The notes under the pieces were generated by a model, which saw only the letters and a list, made by a program, of their open reading frames with translations, had not been told where the DNA came from and did not search any database. A DNA stretch of 64,000 nucleotides. It comes from an uncultured Rhodospirillales bacterium. Its GTDB lineage: Bacteria > Pseudomonadota > Alphaproteobacteria > Acetobacterales > Acetobacteraceae. The position numbers were made by a program, and so were the translations under genes. Location: NCBI GenBank assembly GCA_903835235.1, contig CAILMF010000038.1, positions 1 through 64,000 on the forward strand, in the 5' to 3' direction. Below, in pieces: positions 50,749 through 60,620 of this stretch (positions are counted from its first letter, which is position 1; each line of letters starts with the position of its first letter).

Positions 50749-53700
50749 ATGCCCGTGCCAGGCTTCATCCTGTTTGTCGGTACGTCCGGCAATGACTCGC
50801 TGCTCGGAACCTTCGGCGATGACAATATCATCGGCGGCGCCGGCAATGACACGCTGGACGGTGACTTCGGTTCGGACAGCCTTGAAGGCGGACCCGGCAA
50901 TGACTGGCTGGATGGCAAGTGGGGCTCGGATACCCTCGACGGCGGCGAGGGTAACGACACGCTCACCCCTGGCCTGGATGGCAGCGCGGGCCGCAGCCTG
51001 GTGCCGGACCGGCTGATCGGCGGCCTGGGCGCCGACCTGTTCGTCTATGTGCCGCTGTATGGCGACCAGGTGGTGATCGCGGATTTCAGCACCGCCCAGT
51101 CGGACCGGCTCGACCTCTCGGCCACCACGCTGCGCTCCTTCGCCGAGTTCCTGGCGCTGGGCCGCCAGCAGGGCAGCGACGTGGTGCTGGATTTCGGCAA
51201 CAACCACCTGCTGACCCTGCAGGGGATGACCCTGGCCGCGTTCGGCGCGATCGTCCCGGACGAGGTGATCCTGGCGCAGCCCGTGACCACCGCGGCCCGC
51301 CCGCTGCCGGTGAACGACCTGGCCGCCCTGGATGGCGGCGGCTACGTGACGATCTCCAACGGTTCCTCGCAGGGGACCGCCAACCTCATCACCGCAACCA
51401 TCTACTCAGCCACCGATACGGTGCTGAGCAGCTTCAGCATTGCCACCAATGGCGGCGCGCCCAACGACGGCAGGACGTTTCTCCCCGGTGGTTGGCAGCA
51501 GGTTGCTGGCTTGCCCGGCAACCGCTTCGTGGTGGCCTGGGACGCGATCAACCCGGTCAATGGCCATGCCGAGATCGACGCCCGCTTCTTCAACGCCGAC
51601 GGCACGGCGGTCGGCCCGCAATTCATGGTTGTCGACCGTACCCTCAGCAACACGCAGGACAGGATCTACGGCCTGCAGGATGTGGTCGCGCTGCCGAACG
51701 GCGATGCCGAGATCAGGTGGAATTACTTCGACAATCAAAGCAACAGCTACTTTGGCAAGGGGCAGATCTTCCATCCGGATGGTACGCCGGCATTCGCCGT
51801 AGGGCTGGCCGCCACACACCGCGACGGCGGCTACAGCATCTTCGCCGAAGGCGTGTACATGCCGCTGGCCGATGGCCATTTGCTGCACTACAAGCTGTTC
51901 TACGAAGGTAGCTACGACAACGGCTCACCATGGTACTATGAGGGCGGTTCCTCGCCGGTCGAAGTCCCAGGCCGGAACCTGCTGTTGCACCAGACCGGCG
52001 TGCATTACGGCCTCTACGCCCAGATCGACGACAACCCCTATGTCAAGATCAACCCGACCGGCGACGTCTTCCCGATCCAGCGGGAGGAAGTGAACCAGCT
52101 GGCCGATGGGTCGCTGGTCTTCCGCTATCCCGGTTCCACCACGCTCTGGACCGAAAGCGGGCAGTTCGCCAGCCCCGTGGTGCAGGGCGTCTACGAGACC
52201 ACCATGATCCACCTGGCTGCCGACCTGCATGGCAGCTTCATCAATGGCACGGCGCTGGCTGACCTGCTGGTGGGCACCAGTGGCGCCGACCGCATCTATG
52301 GCCTGGGCGACAACGATACCCTGATGGGCCTGGGCGGCGCCGACCTGCTGGATGGCGGCGACGGCACCGACACCGCCGACTACAGCCGTTCCATCTCGCA
52401 GGGCGTGACGGTGGACCTACGCATCGCCGGCCCGCAGCAGGGTGGCGATGCCGAGGGCGACACCCTCAACAGCATCGAGAACCTGGTCGGCAGCTACTTC
52501 GCCGACCGGCTGACCGGCAATGACGGCAACAACCGGCTGGATGGCGGTTCGGGCAATGATACGCTGGACGGCCGGAATGGCCAGGACAGCCTGTTCGGCG
52601 GTGCCGGCGATGACCAGGTCACCCTGCTGGATACCGGCGAAGCGCATGGTGGCGCCGGCAACGACACCATCACCGGCGGCACCCAGGCCGGCAACACGCT
52701 GTTCGGCGATGCCGGGGACGACAAGATCTACGCCCTGGGCGTCCACAACCTGGTGTATGGCGGCGGCGGCAACGACACGGTCTATGCCGGCGCCTTCGGC
52801 GACACCATCGCGGGCGAAGCCGACGACGACCTGCTCTACGGCGACGCCGAGCGCGACCAGCTTTCGGGTGGCGACGGCAATGACCGGCTATATGCGGCTG
52901 GCGCCAATGGGGACGATCTCGCCAATGTGCTGACCGGCGGCAATGGCAATGATTCGCTTTATGGCAGCCGGGGGGGCGATCACCTGGCGGGTGACGAGCC
53001 TGGCGGCATTGCCGGCGATGACAGCCTGGACGGCGGTGCCGGTGACGACATGCTGGTCAGCCTCGGTGGCCGCGACACGCTGGTCGGCGGCACTGGCAGC
53101 GACCAGGCGCTGATCGACCGCAGCGCCTTGGCCCTGAGCTTCGTGCTGACCCTGGCGAGCGCCAACCTGAAGGCCACCGCGAATGATGGCTCCTCGCTGC
53201 TGGGGATCGAGACCTTCCACTTCATCGGTGGCCTGGGTGACGACAGATTCACCGCGATGGCCAGCAACGATACGCTTGAAGGCGGCGCTGGTGTCGACCA
53301 GCTGCGCGGCGGCGGCGGCGACGATGAACTGATCGGCGGCGCCGGAGCGGACAGGCTGTACGGCAATGCCGGCAATGACGCCTTCTACGTCGACAGCGCC
53401 GCGGACCGGGTGTTCGAGACGATCGGCGAGGGTGACGACACGGTATTTGCCGACGGGAACTTCAGCCTGACCCCGGGCGCCGCGGTGGAGCATCTCTGGG
53501 CCACCGGGGTGACGCTGGGCGTGACATTGAAGGGCAATGAGTTCAACAACGACATCATCGGCAGCGGCGGCTTCAACGACAAGCTCTATGGCGGCGCCGG
53601 CGACGATACCCTGCTTGCCAGCGACGGCCTGCTGGATGGCGGCACCGGCGCCGACAGCATGTCGGGCTACGGCGACATGACCTTCGTGGTGGACAATCCG

Positions 53701-54330
53701 GGCGACGTGGTGGCGGTGCCTTTCGGCGGCGGCATCGACCTGGTGCAGGCCTCGATCAGCTATGCGCTTGGCGCCGACCTGGAGAACCTGACGCTGACCG
53801 GCGCCGATGCCATCGACGGCACCGGCAATGCGCTGGCGAACAGGATCACCGGCAATGTCAACGCCAACCTGCTGCAAGGCGGCGACGGCATCGACAATCT
53901 GAGGGGTGGCGCCGGCGACGACACCCTGGTGGGCGGCACTGGCAATGACGTGTTGACCGGCGGCACCGGCGCCGATGCGTTCCGCTTCTACGGGTTCAAT
54001 TTCGCCTTTCCCCCTTACGTCTTCCCCGAGGGCAGCGACGTGATCACGGATTTCGTGCCCGGCCAGGACCGTGTGGAGCTTTATGCCAATGGCTGGCCCG
54101 GCCTGCCCGCACCCGGCGAGGATCTGAGCGGCTTCGACTTCTTCAGCGGCGTCCCCATTCTGGCAATCGGCCCGAGCGCCACCGCGGGCGGCACGCAGTT
54201 CGTCTACAACCCCGCGAACGGCAAGTTGTACTGGGATGCCAACGGCGCCTCTGCCGGCGGCGCAACGCTGATCGCCACCTTCTCGGGGGCTCCGGCACTG
54301 ACGGGCGCCGACATCCACGTCTTCATCTGA
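50749..54330 (+). CDS. RTX calcium-binding exoprotein
   Basis: 1,193 residues. RTX nonapeptides start almost at once (residues about 10-75: GGAGNDTLDG, GGPGNDWLDG, GGEGNDTL). A middle part (about 180-500) has strands of the kind GNRFVVAWDAINPVNGHAEI and ARFFNADGTAVG, seen in other RTX-associated beta-propeller-like regions. Two further RTX blocks follow at about 505-785 and 837-1,075. The C-terminus has the DAFRFYGF ... GSDVITDFVPGQDRVEL pattern of RTX type I secretion ends and closes with DIHVFI. Such proteins are exported unfolded by ABC transporters reading the C-terminus and fold on Ca2+ outside. No such transporter is encoded here. No enzymatic domain is visible, so an adhesive or matrix role is the safest guess. 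Confidence 0.9.
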   Translation: MPVPGFILFVGTSGNDSLLGTFGDDNIIGGAGNDTLDGDFGSDSLEGGPGNDWLDGKWGSDTLDGGEGNDTLTPGLDGSAGRSLVPDRLIGGLGADLFVYVPLYGDQVVIADFSTAQSDRLDLSATTLRSFAEFLALGRQQGSDVVLDFGNNHLLTLQGMTLAAFGAIVPDEVILAQPVTTAARPLPVNDLAALDGGGYVTISNGSSQGTANLITATIYSATDTVLSSFSIATNGGAPNDGRTFLPGGWQQVAGLPGNRFVVAWDAINPVNGHAEIDARFFNADGTAVGPQFMVVDRTLSNTQDRIYGLQDVVALPNGDAEIRWNYFDNQSNSYFGKGQIFHPDGTPAFAVGLAATHRDGGYSIFAEGVYMPLADGHLLHYKLFYEGSYDNGSPWYYEGGSSPVEVPGRNLLLHQTGVHYGLYAQIDDNPYVKINPTGDVFPIQREEVNQLADGSLVFRYPGSTTLWTESGQFASPVVQGVYETTMIHLAADLHGSFINGTALADLLVGTSGADRIYGLGDNDTLMGLGGADLLDGGDGTDTADYSRSISQGVTVDLRIAGPQQGGDAEGDTLNSIENLVGSYFADRLTGNDGNNRLDGGSGNDTLDGRNGQDSLFGGAGDDQVTLLDTGEAHGGAGNDTITGGTQAGNTLFGDAGDDKIYALGVHNLVYGGGGNDTVYAGAFGDTIAGEADDDLLYGDAERDQLSGGDGNDRLYAAGANGDDLANVLTGGNGNDSLYGSRGGDHLAGDEPGGIAGDDSLDGGAGDDMLVSLGGRDTLVGGTGSDQALIDRSALALSFVLTLASANLKATANDGSSLLGIETFHFIGGLGDDRFTAMASNDTLEGGAGVDQLRGGGGDDELIGGAGADRLYGNAGNDAFYVDSAADRVFETIGEGDDTVFADGNFSLTPGAAVEHLWATGVTLGVTLKGNEFNNDIIGSGGFNDKLYGGAGDDTLLASDGLLDGGTGADSMSGYGDMTFVVDNPGDVVAVPFGGGIDLVQASISYALGADLENLTLTGADAIDGTGNALANRITGNVNANLLQGGDGIDNLRGGAGDDTLVGGTGNDVLTGGTGADAFRFYGFNFAFPPYVFPEGSDVITDFVPGQDRVELYANGWPGLPAPGEDLSGFDFFSGVPILAIGPSATAGGTQFVYNPANGKLYWDANGASAGGATLIATFSGAPALTGADIHVFI

Positions 54331-54448
54331 ACCGCCGCACGTCCCGGCCCGCAGCCGCCGCTTCACCGCCTGGCTCAGCCGCGGCACCCATTCGGGCGCT
54401 AGGCCCGCTCGGGCAGGCCGCAGGTCGGAGCTTCGTGGGCTTGGCATG

Positions 54449-54622
54449 ACGTCCCCAGGCCGCGGCAGCTCTCGCCCATCGGCTTGCCCTGCGCCAGTTC
54501 GACCTCTACCTGCCGCAGCAGCCCGATGATCTTCTCCGGCGTCGTGCCCTTTCTCGCCACCTCCAGCCTCCTTCTCAGGGGCCGATCCTGTCACTTCAGC
54601 CGGGCCGAGTTCAGCGAGGAAG
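54449..54622 (-). mobile_element. IS3-family element relic 3, orfA start only
   Basis: The minus strand carries the left-end region (GAACTCGGCCCGGCTGAAGTG, diverged) and the first 40 or so codons of an orfA related to the copies at 758 and 41492 (KGTTPEKIIGLLRQVEVELA). The start codon is changed from ATG to GTG. Similarity ends near 54449. This is the most decayed of the three IS3 relics. Confidence 0.7.
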
Positions 54623-55034
54623 CACAGTGGAACCGCGCCCCCAATGGTCAAGGCTTGGGGCAGGGCGGGCGATTATGGCGTGCCGCGTCGATGGCTCTTG
54701 CTGCAGGTGTGGCCCTGGCGTCTCTGGCGAATGGCCGTACACATTGAGTAATATGACGAAATTGCGATTGAAAAATTGAATCAATGTTGAATTGTCATGA
54801 AGCACACTCATAATAAATAATTCATCACAATTTTATATTCAGACATGGAGAATTTAATACTACGAATTCATTAATTCATTGCTGATGCGCTTGCGGCTGT
54901 CGCTGCCTCGCCACTAAGGCTCCTGACCGAGCGGCCCGGCCATCCGGCGTCGCCAACCGGAAAACCGTCGAACAATCCTCCGGCCGGCCTTGGGGCGCCA
55001 TCGCTCCCGCCGTGTCCCGGAACAGGAGCCAGAC
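54623..55034 (+). promoter_or_regulatory. A+T-rich leader of the nuclease gene
   Basis: No gene is supported here. From about 54735 to 54885 the DNA is strongly A+T-rich (for example AATAATTCATCACAATTTTA) and must contain the promoter of the gene at 55035. Several TATAAT-like words occur, so a single start point cannot be chosen. The A+T richness against a 70% G+C background also makes it a likely target of nucleoid-associated silencing proteins. Confidence 0.45.
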
Positions 55035-58000
55035 ATGACCATTGTTGCAGGTGATATCGCCTTCGTCGGCGTCAACTCGGCCGACCCCGATGAAGTGGCC
55101 ATCCTGGTCCGCACCACGCTGGCAGCCGGCGACACCTTCTTCCTGACGGATGGCGGCTTTACCGGCGCAACCGGCGCCGCCTCCGCGATGTTCCGCGCCA
55201 CCGAAGGCTTCCTGCAATACACCGCCCCCACCGGCGGCCTGGCGGCCGGCAGCGTCATCGTCATCACCGGCGGCGGCGGCAGCGCGCCTTCTGTGGTGCG
55301 CAATGGCGGCGGCGCGGCCGGCAGCGTCACGCTGCTCGGCAACAGCAGCAACGCCACCAACAACTTCGCCTTCTCCACCTCGGGCGATTCGCTCACCGCC
55401 TACACCGTGACCGGTGGCACCCACCTCACCGGCACGCCGGCCCTGATCGCCTTCCTCGACTACGGCGTTAACCCCTACGGCAGCGGCTCGGCCCAGGCGT
55501 CCAGCATCCCGACCATCTCGGGCGGCCAGGTGCTCGACCTCGCCAACCTCGACGACGCCATCGTCATCAACACCAGCAGCGCCTACTCGCTGACCCTGGC
55601 GCAGCTGAGCAGCGCCAGCAGCTTCAGCCAGCAGGACGGCACCCGCTACACGCTGAGCAGCATCGCCAGCAAGGCCACCGACACCACGGCCACCGTCAGC
55701 GTCGACAGCGTCAGCATCACCGAAGGCAACAGCGGCACCAGCACGCTGACCTTCACCGTGACCCGCAGCGACACCACCGGCAGCTTCGACATCGACTTCG
55801 CCACCGCCAACGGCACCGCCACCGCCGGCAGCGACTACGTGGCCCAGTCCGGCACCCTGCACTTCACCGCCGGCGGCGGCGCCAGCCAGCAGGTCAGCGT
55901 CGTGGTCAACGGCGACACCGCGGCCGAGGCCGATGAGAGCTTCAGCCTGACCCTGTCCAACCTGGTCAACGGCACCGGCACCGCCACGCTGGGCACCGCC
56001 ACGGGCACCGGCACCATCACCAACGACGACGTTGCGCTGGTGAAGATCTATGACATCCAAGGCGCCGGCCACAAGTCCAGCTACGTCGGCGGCGCCGTCG
56101 GCAGCTCGGGCAACAGCGGCACCGTCCGCGTCAATGTCGAAGGCGTGGTCACCGCCATCGCCGCCAACGGCTTCTACATGCAGGACGCCACCGGCGACGG
56201 CAACGTCAACACCTCGGATGGCATCTTCGTCTTCACCAACACCTCGGGCACCAACTACACCGCCGGCCAGGCGCTCAGCGTCGGCAACACCGTGCGCGTG
56301 CTGGGCGCGCGGGTGGACGAGTTCCGCCCGGGCAGCGACCTGACCATCACCGAACTGTCGATCACCAGCACCATCACCGGTGCGTCGCTGCAGAACCTCG
56401 GCGGCAACACCGCCATCACCGCCGTGGACCTGGGCACCGACCGCACCATCCCGACCGGCGCGATCGACAGCGACAACTTCTCCAGCTTCAACCCGGGCAC
56501 CGATGCGATCGACTTCTGGGAAAGCCTGGAAGGCATGAAGGTGCAGGTGACCAACCCGATCACCGTCTCCGCCACCAATGAGTTCCGCACCCAGCTGGAC
56601 AGCAACACCGCCGGCCCGCCGAGCGAGGAAATCTGGGTGGTTGCGCCGGGCGCCTTCGACGCCGGCTCGCAGACCAGCCGCGGCGGCCTGATCATCGGCG
56701 CCACCGACTACAACCCGGAACGCATCCAGCTGGATGACATGCTGGCCAGCCTGGACCTGCCGAGCGTCGATGTCGGCGCCCAGCTCTCCACCGTCACCGG
56801 CGTGGTGAACTACGACTTCGGCAACTACGAAGTGCTGGTCACCACCGCCCCCACCGTCGTCACCGCCTCGACGCTGACGCGCGAGACCACCACCATCACC
56901 CGCGGCAACCACCAGCTCACCATCGCCGACTACAACGTGCAGAACCTGGATGCCGAGGTCGAGAACCTCGCGGCCTGGGGCACCGGCGGCGTGGCGGCCG
57001 ATGGCACCGGTGGCGTCACCGGCTCCACCTCCAGCAATGCCAGCGGCACGCTGTATGTGCGGCTGAGCAACTCCGACGATGACGTCGGCACCGGCAAGTA
57101 CGCCCTGCACGCCCAGCAGATCGCGCAGAACCTCGGCGCCCCCACCATCGTCGCGCTGCAGGAAATCCAGGACGACGACGGCGCCGAGATCAGCAGCGTG
57201 CTGGGCTCCGACCGCACCCTGTCCACGCTGGTCGACCTCATCAAGACCACCTACGGCGTCGACTACGCCTATGCCTACCTGGCGCCCTCGGCCTCCAACA
57301 TCAACGGCGGCCAGCCCAACGCCAATATCCGCAACGGCTTCCTCTACCGCGCCGACCTGGTCACGCTGAACAGCGTCGAGCTGCTGGACCCGACCAACAG
57401 CGCCTTCGCCAGCAGCCGCAAGCCGCTGATCGGCCACTTCACCTTCAATGGGCAGGACCTCACGGTCATCAACCTGCACATGAACTCGAAGGGCGGCGAC
57501 GGCGCGCTGTTCGGCGCCATCCAGCCGCCGGTGCTCGGCTCCGAGACCCAGCGCCTGGCGCAGGCCACCGTCATCAACGCCTATATCGACAGCCTGCTGG
57601 CCAGCAACCCGAACGCGCTGATCCAGGTTGCCGGTGACCTCAACGACTTCACCTTCTCCAACCCGGTGAAGACGCTGACCGGCGAGTCCACCGGCGCGCA
57701 GGTGGTGTTCGACCTGGCGGCGGCGAAGCTGCCGACCAACGAGCAGTACAGCTACAACTTCGACGGCAACACCCAGGAGCTGGATCACCAGCTGGCCAGC
57801 GCCACGCTGCTGGCGGCGAATGACGGCTTCGACATCGTCCACATCAACTCCGAGTTCTACGCCCAGGCCTCGGACCACGACCCCTCGCTGGCCCGCTACG
57901 ACTTCAGCGGCTTCGCCGAAGTGCTGGCCGGCACCAGCGGTGCCGACAGCCTGGACGGGCAGGGCGGCAATGACAGCCTGACCGGCGGCACCGGCAACGA

Positions 58001-60062
58001 CACGCTGGATGGCGGCACGGGTGATGACGTCGCCGTCTTCGCCGGCACCTCGGCCGACACCACGCTGGTACAGAACCTGGATGGCAGCTGGACCGCCATC
58101 GGCGCCGCCGGCCGCGACCTGCTGCGCCATGTGGAAGTGGCGAGCTTCGCCGATGGCAACGTGACGCTGGCCGCCGGCACCCCGGGGCCGCAGACGGTGC
58201 AACTGGTGCAGGACTCCGGCCTGGCCGGCGACCTGCTGACCAATGATGGTCATGTCAGCGGCACCGCCCTGGCGCTGGCCGGCATCAGCATCACCGAAGG
58301 TGGCATCGAGGTGGCCAGCACCACCGCCGATGCCAGCGGCGCCTGGAGCCTGGACCTCTCGGCCCTGGCCCAGGGCAGCCACAGCCTGACGGTCAGCCAG
58401 ACCGACGCCCAGGGCGCCAGCAGCGGCATCGCGTTCAGCTTCACGCTGGACACGCTGGCCCCCGCGGTCGCCATCACCAGCCCGGGCGGCACGGTGGGCG
58501 TGGCGGCGCAGACCATCACCGGCACCGCCGAAGCCGGCGCCACGGTGCAGCTGTATGAGGGCCTCGTCGCGGTCGGCGCGGCCACCATCGCCGGCGCCGA
58601 CGGCACCTGGTCGGTCGGCGTCACCCTGACGGCCGGCGCGCACACGCTGGCAGCCCAGGCCATAGACGCCGCGGGCAACGCCGCCCTGGGCGCCAGCAGC
58701 CTGAGCGTCACCTTCGTGCCGCCGAGCCGCACCATCGGCACCCGCGGCGACGACCTGCTGACCGGTGCCGAAGGCTTCGACACGCTGAGCGGCCTGACCG
58801 GCAACGACACCCTGCTGGGCCTGGAAGGCAATGACAGCCTGGACGGCGGCACCGGTGCCGACAGCATGGTCGGTGGCGACGGGAACGACGGCTACATGGT
58901 GGACAACGCCGCCGACCAGGTGGTGGAACTGGCCGACCAGGGCACCGACACCGTCCGCACCGCGCTGAACGGCTACGTGCTGGCGGCGAATGTCGAGGTG
59001 CTGACGCTGACCGGCACCGCAGACCAGGACGGCAGCGGGAATGCCGGCGACAACCTGATCCTCGGCACCGCCGGCAACAATGCGCTGGCCGGCCTGGGCG
59101 GCAACGACAGCATGATGGGCAATGCCGGCAACGATACGCTGAACGGCGGCACCGGCGCCGATACCATGTCGGGCGGCATCGGCGACGACACCTACTACGT
59201 CGACAGCCTGGCCGACATGATCCGCGAAAGCGGCGTCGGCGTCGACACCGTCGTTGCCAGCATCAACTACACCCTGGGGCGCGACCTGGAAGCCCTGGTG
59301 CTGGATGGTGGCGACCTGATGGGCACCGGCAATACCGGTGCCAACAGCCTGACCGGCAGCGCCGGCAGCAACACGCTGCTTGGCCTGGCCGGCGACGACA
59401 CGCTGCTGGGTCTGGGCGGCAATGACAGCCTGGATGGTGGCACCGGCGCCGACAGCATGGTCGGCGGCACCGGCGACGACACCTACGTGGTGGACAGCGT
59501 CGGCGACCTGGCGGTGGAAGCCAGCGGCGTCGGCGGCGGGATGGACCTGGTGAAGGCCAGCGTTTCCTTCACCTTGGGCGCCAATGTGGAGGCGCTGACG
59601 CTGACCGGTCGCCTCGGCATCAACGGCACCGGCAACGAGCTGGGCAACCTGCTCACCGGCAATGCCGGCGCCAACCAGCTGTCCGGCGCTGCCGGCAACG
59701 ATACGCTGGTCGGCGGCGCGGGCCGTGACACGCTGGCGGGCGGCAACGATGCCGACATCTTCCGCTACGCCACGGCCAGCGAGGGCAATGACCGCGTGCT
59801 CGACTTCCAGCACGGTGTCGATGCCTTCGAGTTCGACGCTGCCGGCTTCGATGCCAGCCTGACCGCGGGCATGGACCTCGGCGCGGCGCAGCGCTTCGTG
59901 GCGGGCAACGCGGCGAACAAGGCCTGGGGCCAGTTCGTCTACAGCACCAGCGCCAACACCCTTTACTGGGATGCCGATGGCACCGGCGCCGGCGTGAAGA
60001 TGATCATCGCCAGCTTCGCTACCCCGGCCGGGGTGACCGCCAGCGACCTGCACCTGATCTGA
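55035..60062 (+). CDS. Secreted EEP-family nuclease with Calx-beta, Ig-like and RTX domains
   Basis: 1,675 residues from the ATG at 55035, preceded by AGGAG (55024-55028). Residues 1-140 resemble a lamin-tail-like domain (AGDIAFVGVNSADPDE). About 215-335 is a Calx-beta domain (VSITEGNSGTSTLTFTVTRS). About 336-620 matches the OB-fold region of ExeM/NucH extracellular nucleases. About 630-960 is an endonuclease/exonuclease/phosphatase domain with the active-site blocks DYNVQNL, ALQEIQ (about 707), LHMNSKGGDG, GDLNDF (about 867) and SDHDPS (about 946). One Ig-like domain follows, then at least five RTX blocks (about 965-1,575). The type I secretion C-terminus reads NDRVLDFQHGVDAFEF and ends DLHLI. 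It probably degrades extracellular DNA for nutrient, matrix turnover or escape. Catalytic residues look intact. Confidence 0.92.
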   Translation: MTIVAGDIAFVGVNSADPDEVAILVRTTLAAGDTFFLTDGGFTGATGAASAMFRATEGFLQYTAPTGGLAAGSVIVITGGGGSAPSVVRNGGGAAGSVTLLGNSSNATNNFAFSTSGDSLTAYTVTGGTHLTGTPALIAFLDYGVNPYGSGSAQASSIPTISGGQVLDLANLDDAIVINTSSAYSLTLAQLSSASSFSQQDGTRYTLSSIASKATDTTATVSVDSVSITEGNSGTSTLTFTVTRSDTTGSFDIDFATANGTATAGSDYVAQSGTLHFTAGGGASQQVSVVVNGDTAAEADESFSLTLSNLVNGTGTATLGTATGTGTITNDDVALVKIYDIQGAGHKSSYVGGAVGSSGNSGTVRVNVEGVVTAIAANGFYMQDATGDGNVNTSDGIFVFTNTSGTNYTAGQALSVGNTVRVLGARVDEFRPGSDLTITELSITSTITGASLQNLGGNTAITAVDLGTDRTIPTGAIDSDNFSSFNPGTDAIDFWESLEGMKVQVTNPITVSATNEFRTQLDSNTAGPPSEEIWVVAPGAFDAGSQTSRGGLIIGATDYNPERIQLDDMLASLDLPSVDVGAQLSTVTGVVNYDFGNYEVLVTTAPTVVTASTLTRETTTITRGNHQLTIADYNVQNLDAEVENLAAWGTGGVAADGTGGVTGSTSSNASGTLYVRLSNSDDDVGTGKYALHAQQIAQNLGAPTIVALQEIQDDDGAEISSVLGSDRTLSTLVDLIKTTYGVDYAYAYLAPSASNINGGQPNANIRNGFLYRADLVTLNSVELLDPTNSAFASSRKPLIGHFTFNGQDLTVINLHMNSKGGDGALFGAIQPPVLGSETQRLAQATVINAYIDSLLASNPNALIQVAGDLNDFTFSNPVKTLTGESTGAQVVFDLAAAKLPTNEQYSYNFDGNTQELDHQLASATLLAANDGFDIVHINSEFYAQASDHDPSLARYDFSGFAEVLAGTSGADSLDGQGGNDSLTGGTGNDTLDGGTGDDVAVFAGTSADTTLVQNLDGSWTAIGAAGRDLLRHVEVASFADGNVTLAAGTPGPQTVQLVQDSGLAGDLLTNDGHVSGTALALAGISITEGGIEVASTTADASGAWSLDLSALAQGSHSLTVSQTDAQGASSGIAFSFTLDTLAPAVAITSPGGTVGVAAQTITGTAEAGATVQLYEGLVAVGAATIAGADGTWSVGVTLTAGAHTLAAQAIDAAGNAALGASSLSVTFVPPSRTIGTRGDDLLTGAEGFDTLSGLTGNDTLLGLEGNDSLDGGTGADSMVGGDGNDGYMVDNAADQVVELADQGTDTVRTALNGYVLAANVEVLTLTGTADQDGSGNAGDNLILGTAGNNALAGLGGNDSMMGNAGNDTLNGGTGADTMSGGIGDDTYYVDSLADMIRESGVGVDTVVASINYTLGRDLEALVLDGGDLMGTGNTGANSLTGSAGSNTLLGLAGDDTLLGLGGNDSLDGGTGADSMVGGTGDDTYVVDSVGDLAVEASGVGGGMDLVKASVSFTLGANVEALTLTGRLGINGTGNELGNLLTGNAGANQLSGAAGNDTLVGGAGRDTLAGGNDADIFRYATASEGNDRVLDFQHGVDAFEFDAAGFDASLTAGMDLGAAQRFVAGNAANKAWGQFVYSTSANTLYWDADGTGAGVKMIIASFATPAGVTASDLHLI

Positions 60063-60106
60063 ACCAGGCCCCGGGGCGGCCTTGGCGCTGCCCCGCCCAG
60101 CTGTTG

Positions 60107-60137
60107 CAGGCGCGGCACTCCATGCCGCGCCTGTTTC
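60107..60137 (+). terminator. Strong intrinsic terminator after the nuclease gene
   Basis: CAGGCGCGGC (60107-60116), loop ACTCCAT, GCCGCGCCTG (60124-60133) then TTTC. This is a perfect 10-bp G+C-rich stem followed by a short T-run, 45 nt after the stop. Confidence 0.85.
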
Positions 60138-60144
60138 ATGTCGG

Positions 60145-60255
60145 CGCCCTGGCGCCACTTCGACGATCCCGGCCGCCTCGATTCCGAGGATGCGGGAGAA
60201 GGCGACATGCGGCGAGTGCCCCTGCCGGATGAACAACTCCGACCGGTTGAGGCCG
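60145..60255 (-). pseudogene. Zinc-binding alcohol dehydrogenase remnant
   Basis: On the minus strand LNRSELFIRQGHSPHVAF is followed by LGIEAAGIVEVAPG, the characteristic N-terminal stretch of medium-chain zinc-type alcohol dehydrogenase/quinone oxidoreductases. Nothing recognisable precedes it in frame, and similarity ends right at the terminator of the nuclease gene. Only about 35 codons survive. The rest was probably removed when the nuclease unit arrived. Confidence 0.65.
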
Positions 60256-60412
60256 GACTGGCACTTTCCGGCGCAGGATCCGTTGATCCTGCATCTGGGC
60301 AACCGCCAGGTGGCGCGGCCGATGCGGCTGTTCCAGGAAGTCGCCACGCGCGGGGCGCCAACCTCGTTTCCGGGGTTGCCCGAACGAGCAACGCTGGCAG
60401 GACACCGGTTGC

Positions 60413-60560
60413 TCAGGCCACCGGGGCCAGCCGCCCCAGCAAGGTGCCGGTGTGCATGCCGAAGCGGGCGAGCCTGTTGGCGCGTACTTCCCAGACATGC
60501 ACGAAGGGTGCGTTCAGCGTCTTGCCGGTGGCTTCCGCGACGTGTGCCAAGCGTGCTGAC
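60413..60560 (-). pseudogene. SnoaL-like (NTF2-fold) protein, C-terminal remnant
   Basis: The frame ATGKTLNAPFVHVWEV followed by RLARFGMHTGTLLGRL and a stop at 60413 fits the end of SnoaL-like polyketide-cyclase family proteins (usual pattern FVHVWRVRDGKIVRF). The N-terminal two thirds are missing or unrecognisable. It lies downstream of the amidohydrolase on the same strand, so it was probably part of the same operon. Confidence 0.5.
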
Positions 60561-60620
60561 CGCACGACGCGCAGAATGCCAGGAAAACCCATGCCAGCGG
60601 TCAAGGAACCGACCGGGACA

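Noticed and set aside
54876-60347. Long open frame opposite the nuclease gene
   Set aside because: Same in-register shadow effect; only its first part (60145-60255) has real similarity, to an alcohol dehydrogenase remnant outside the nuclease gene.
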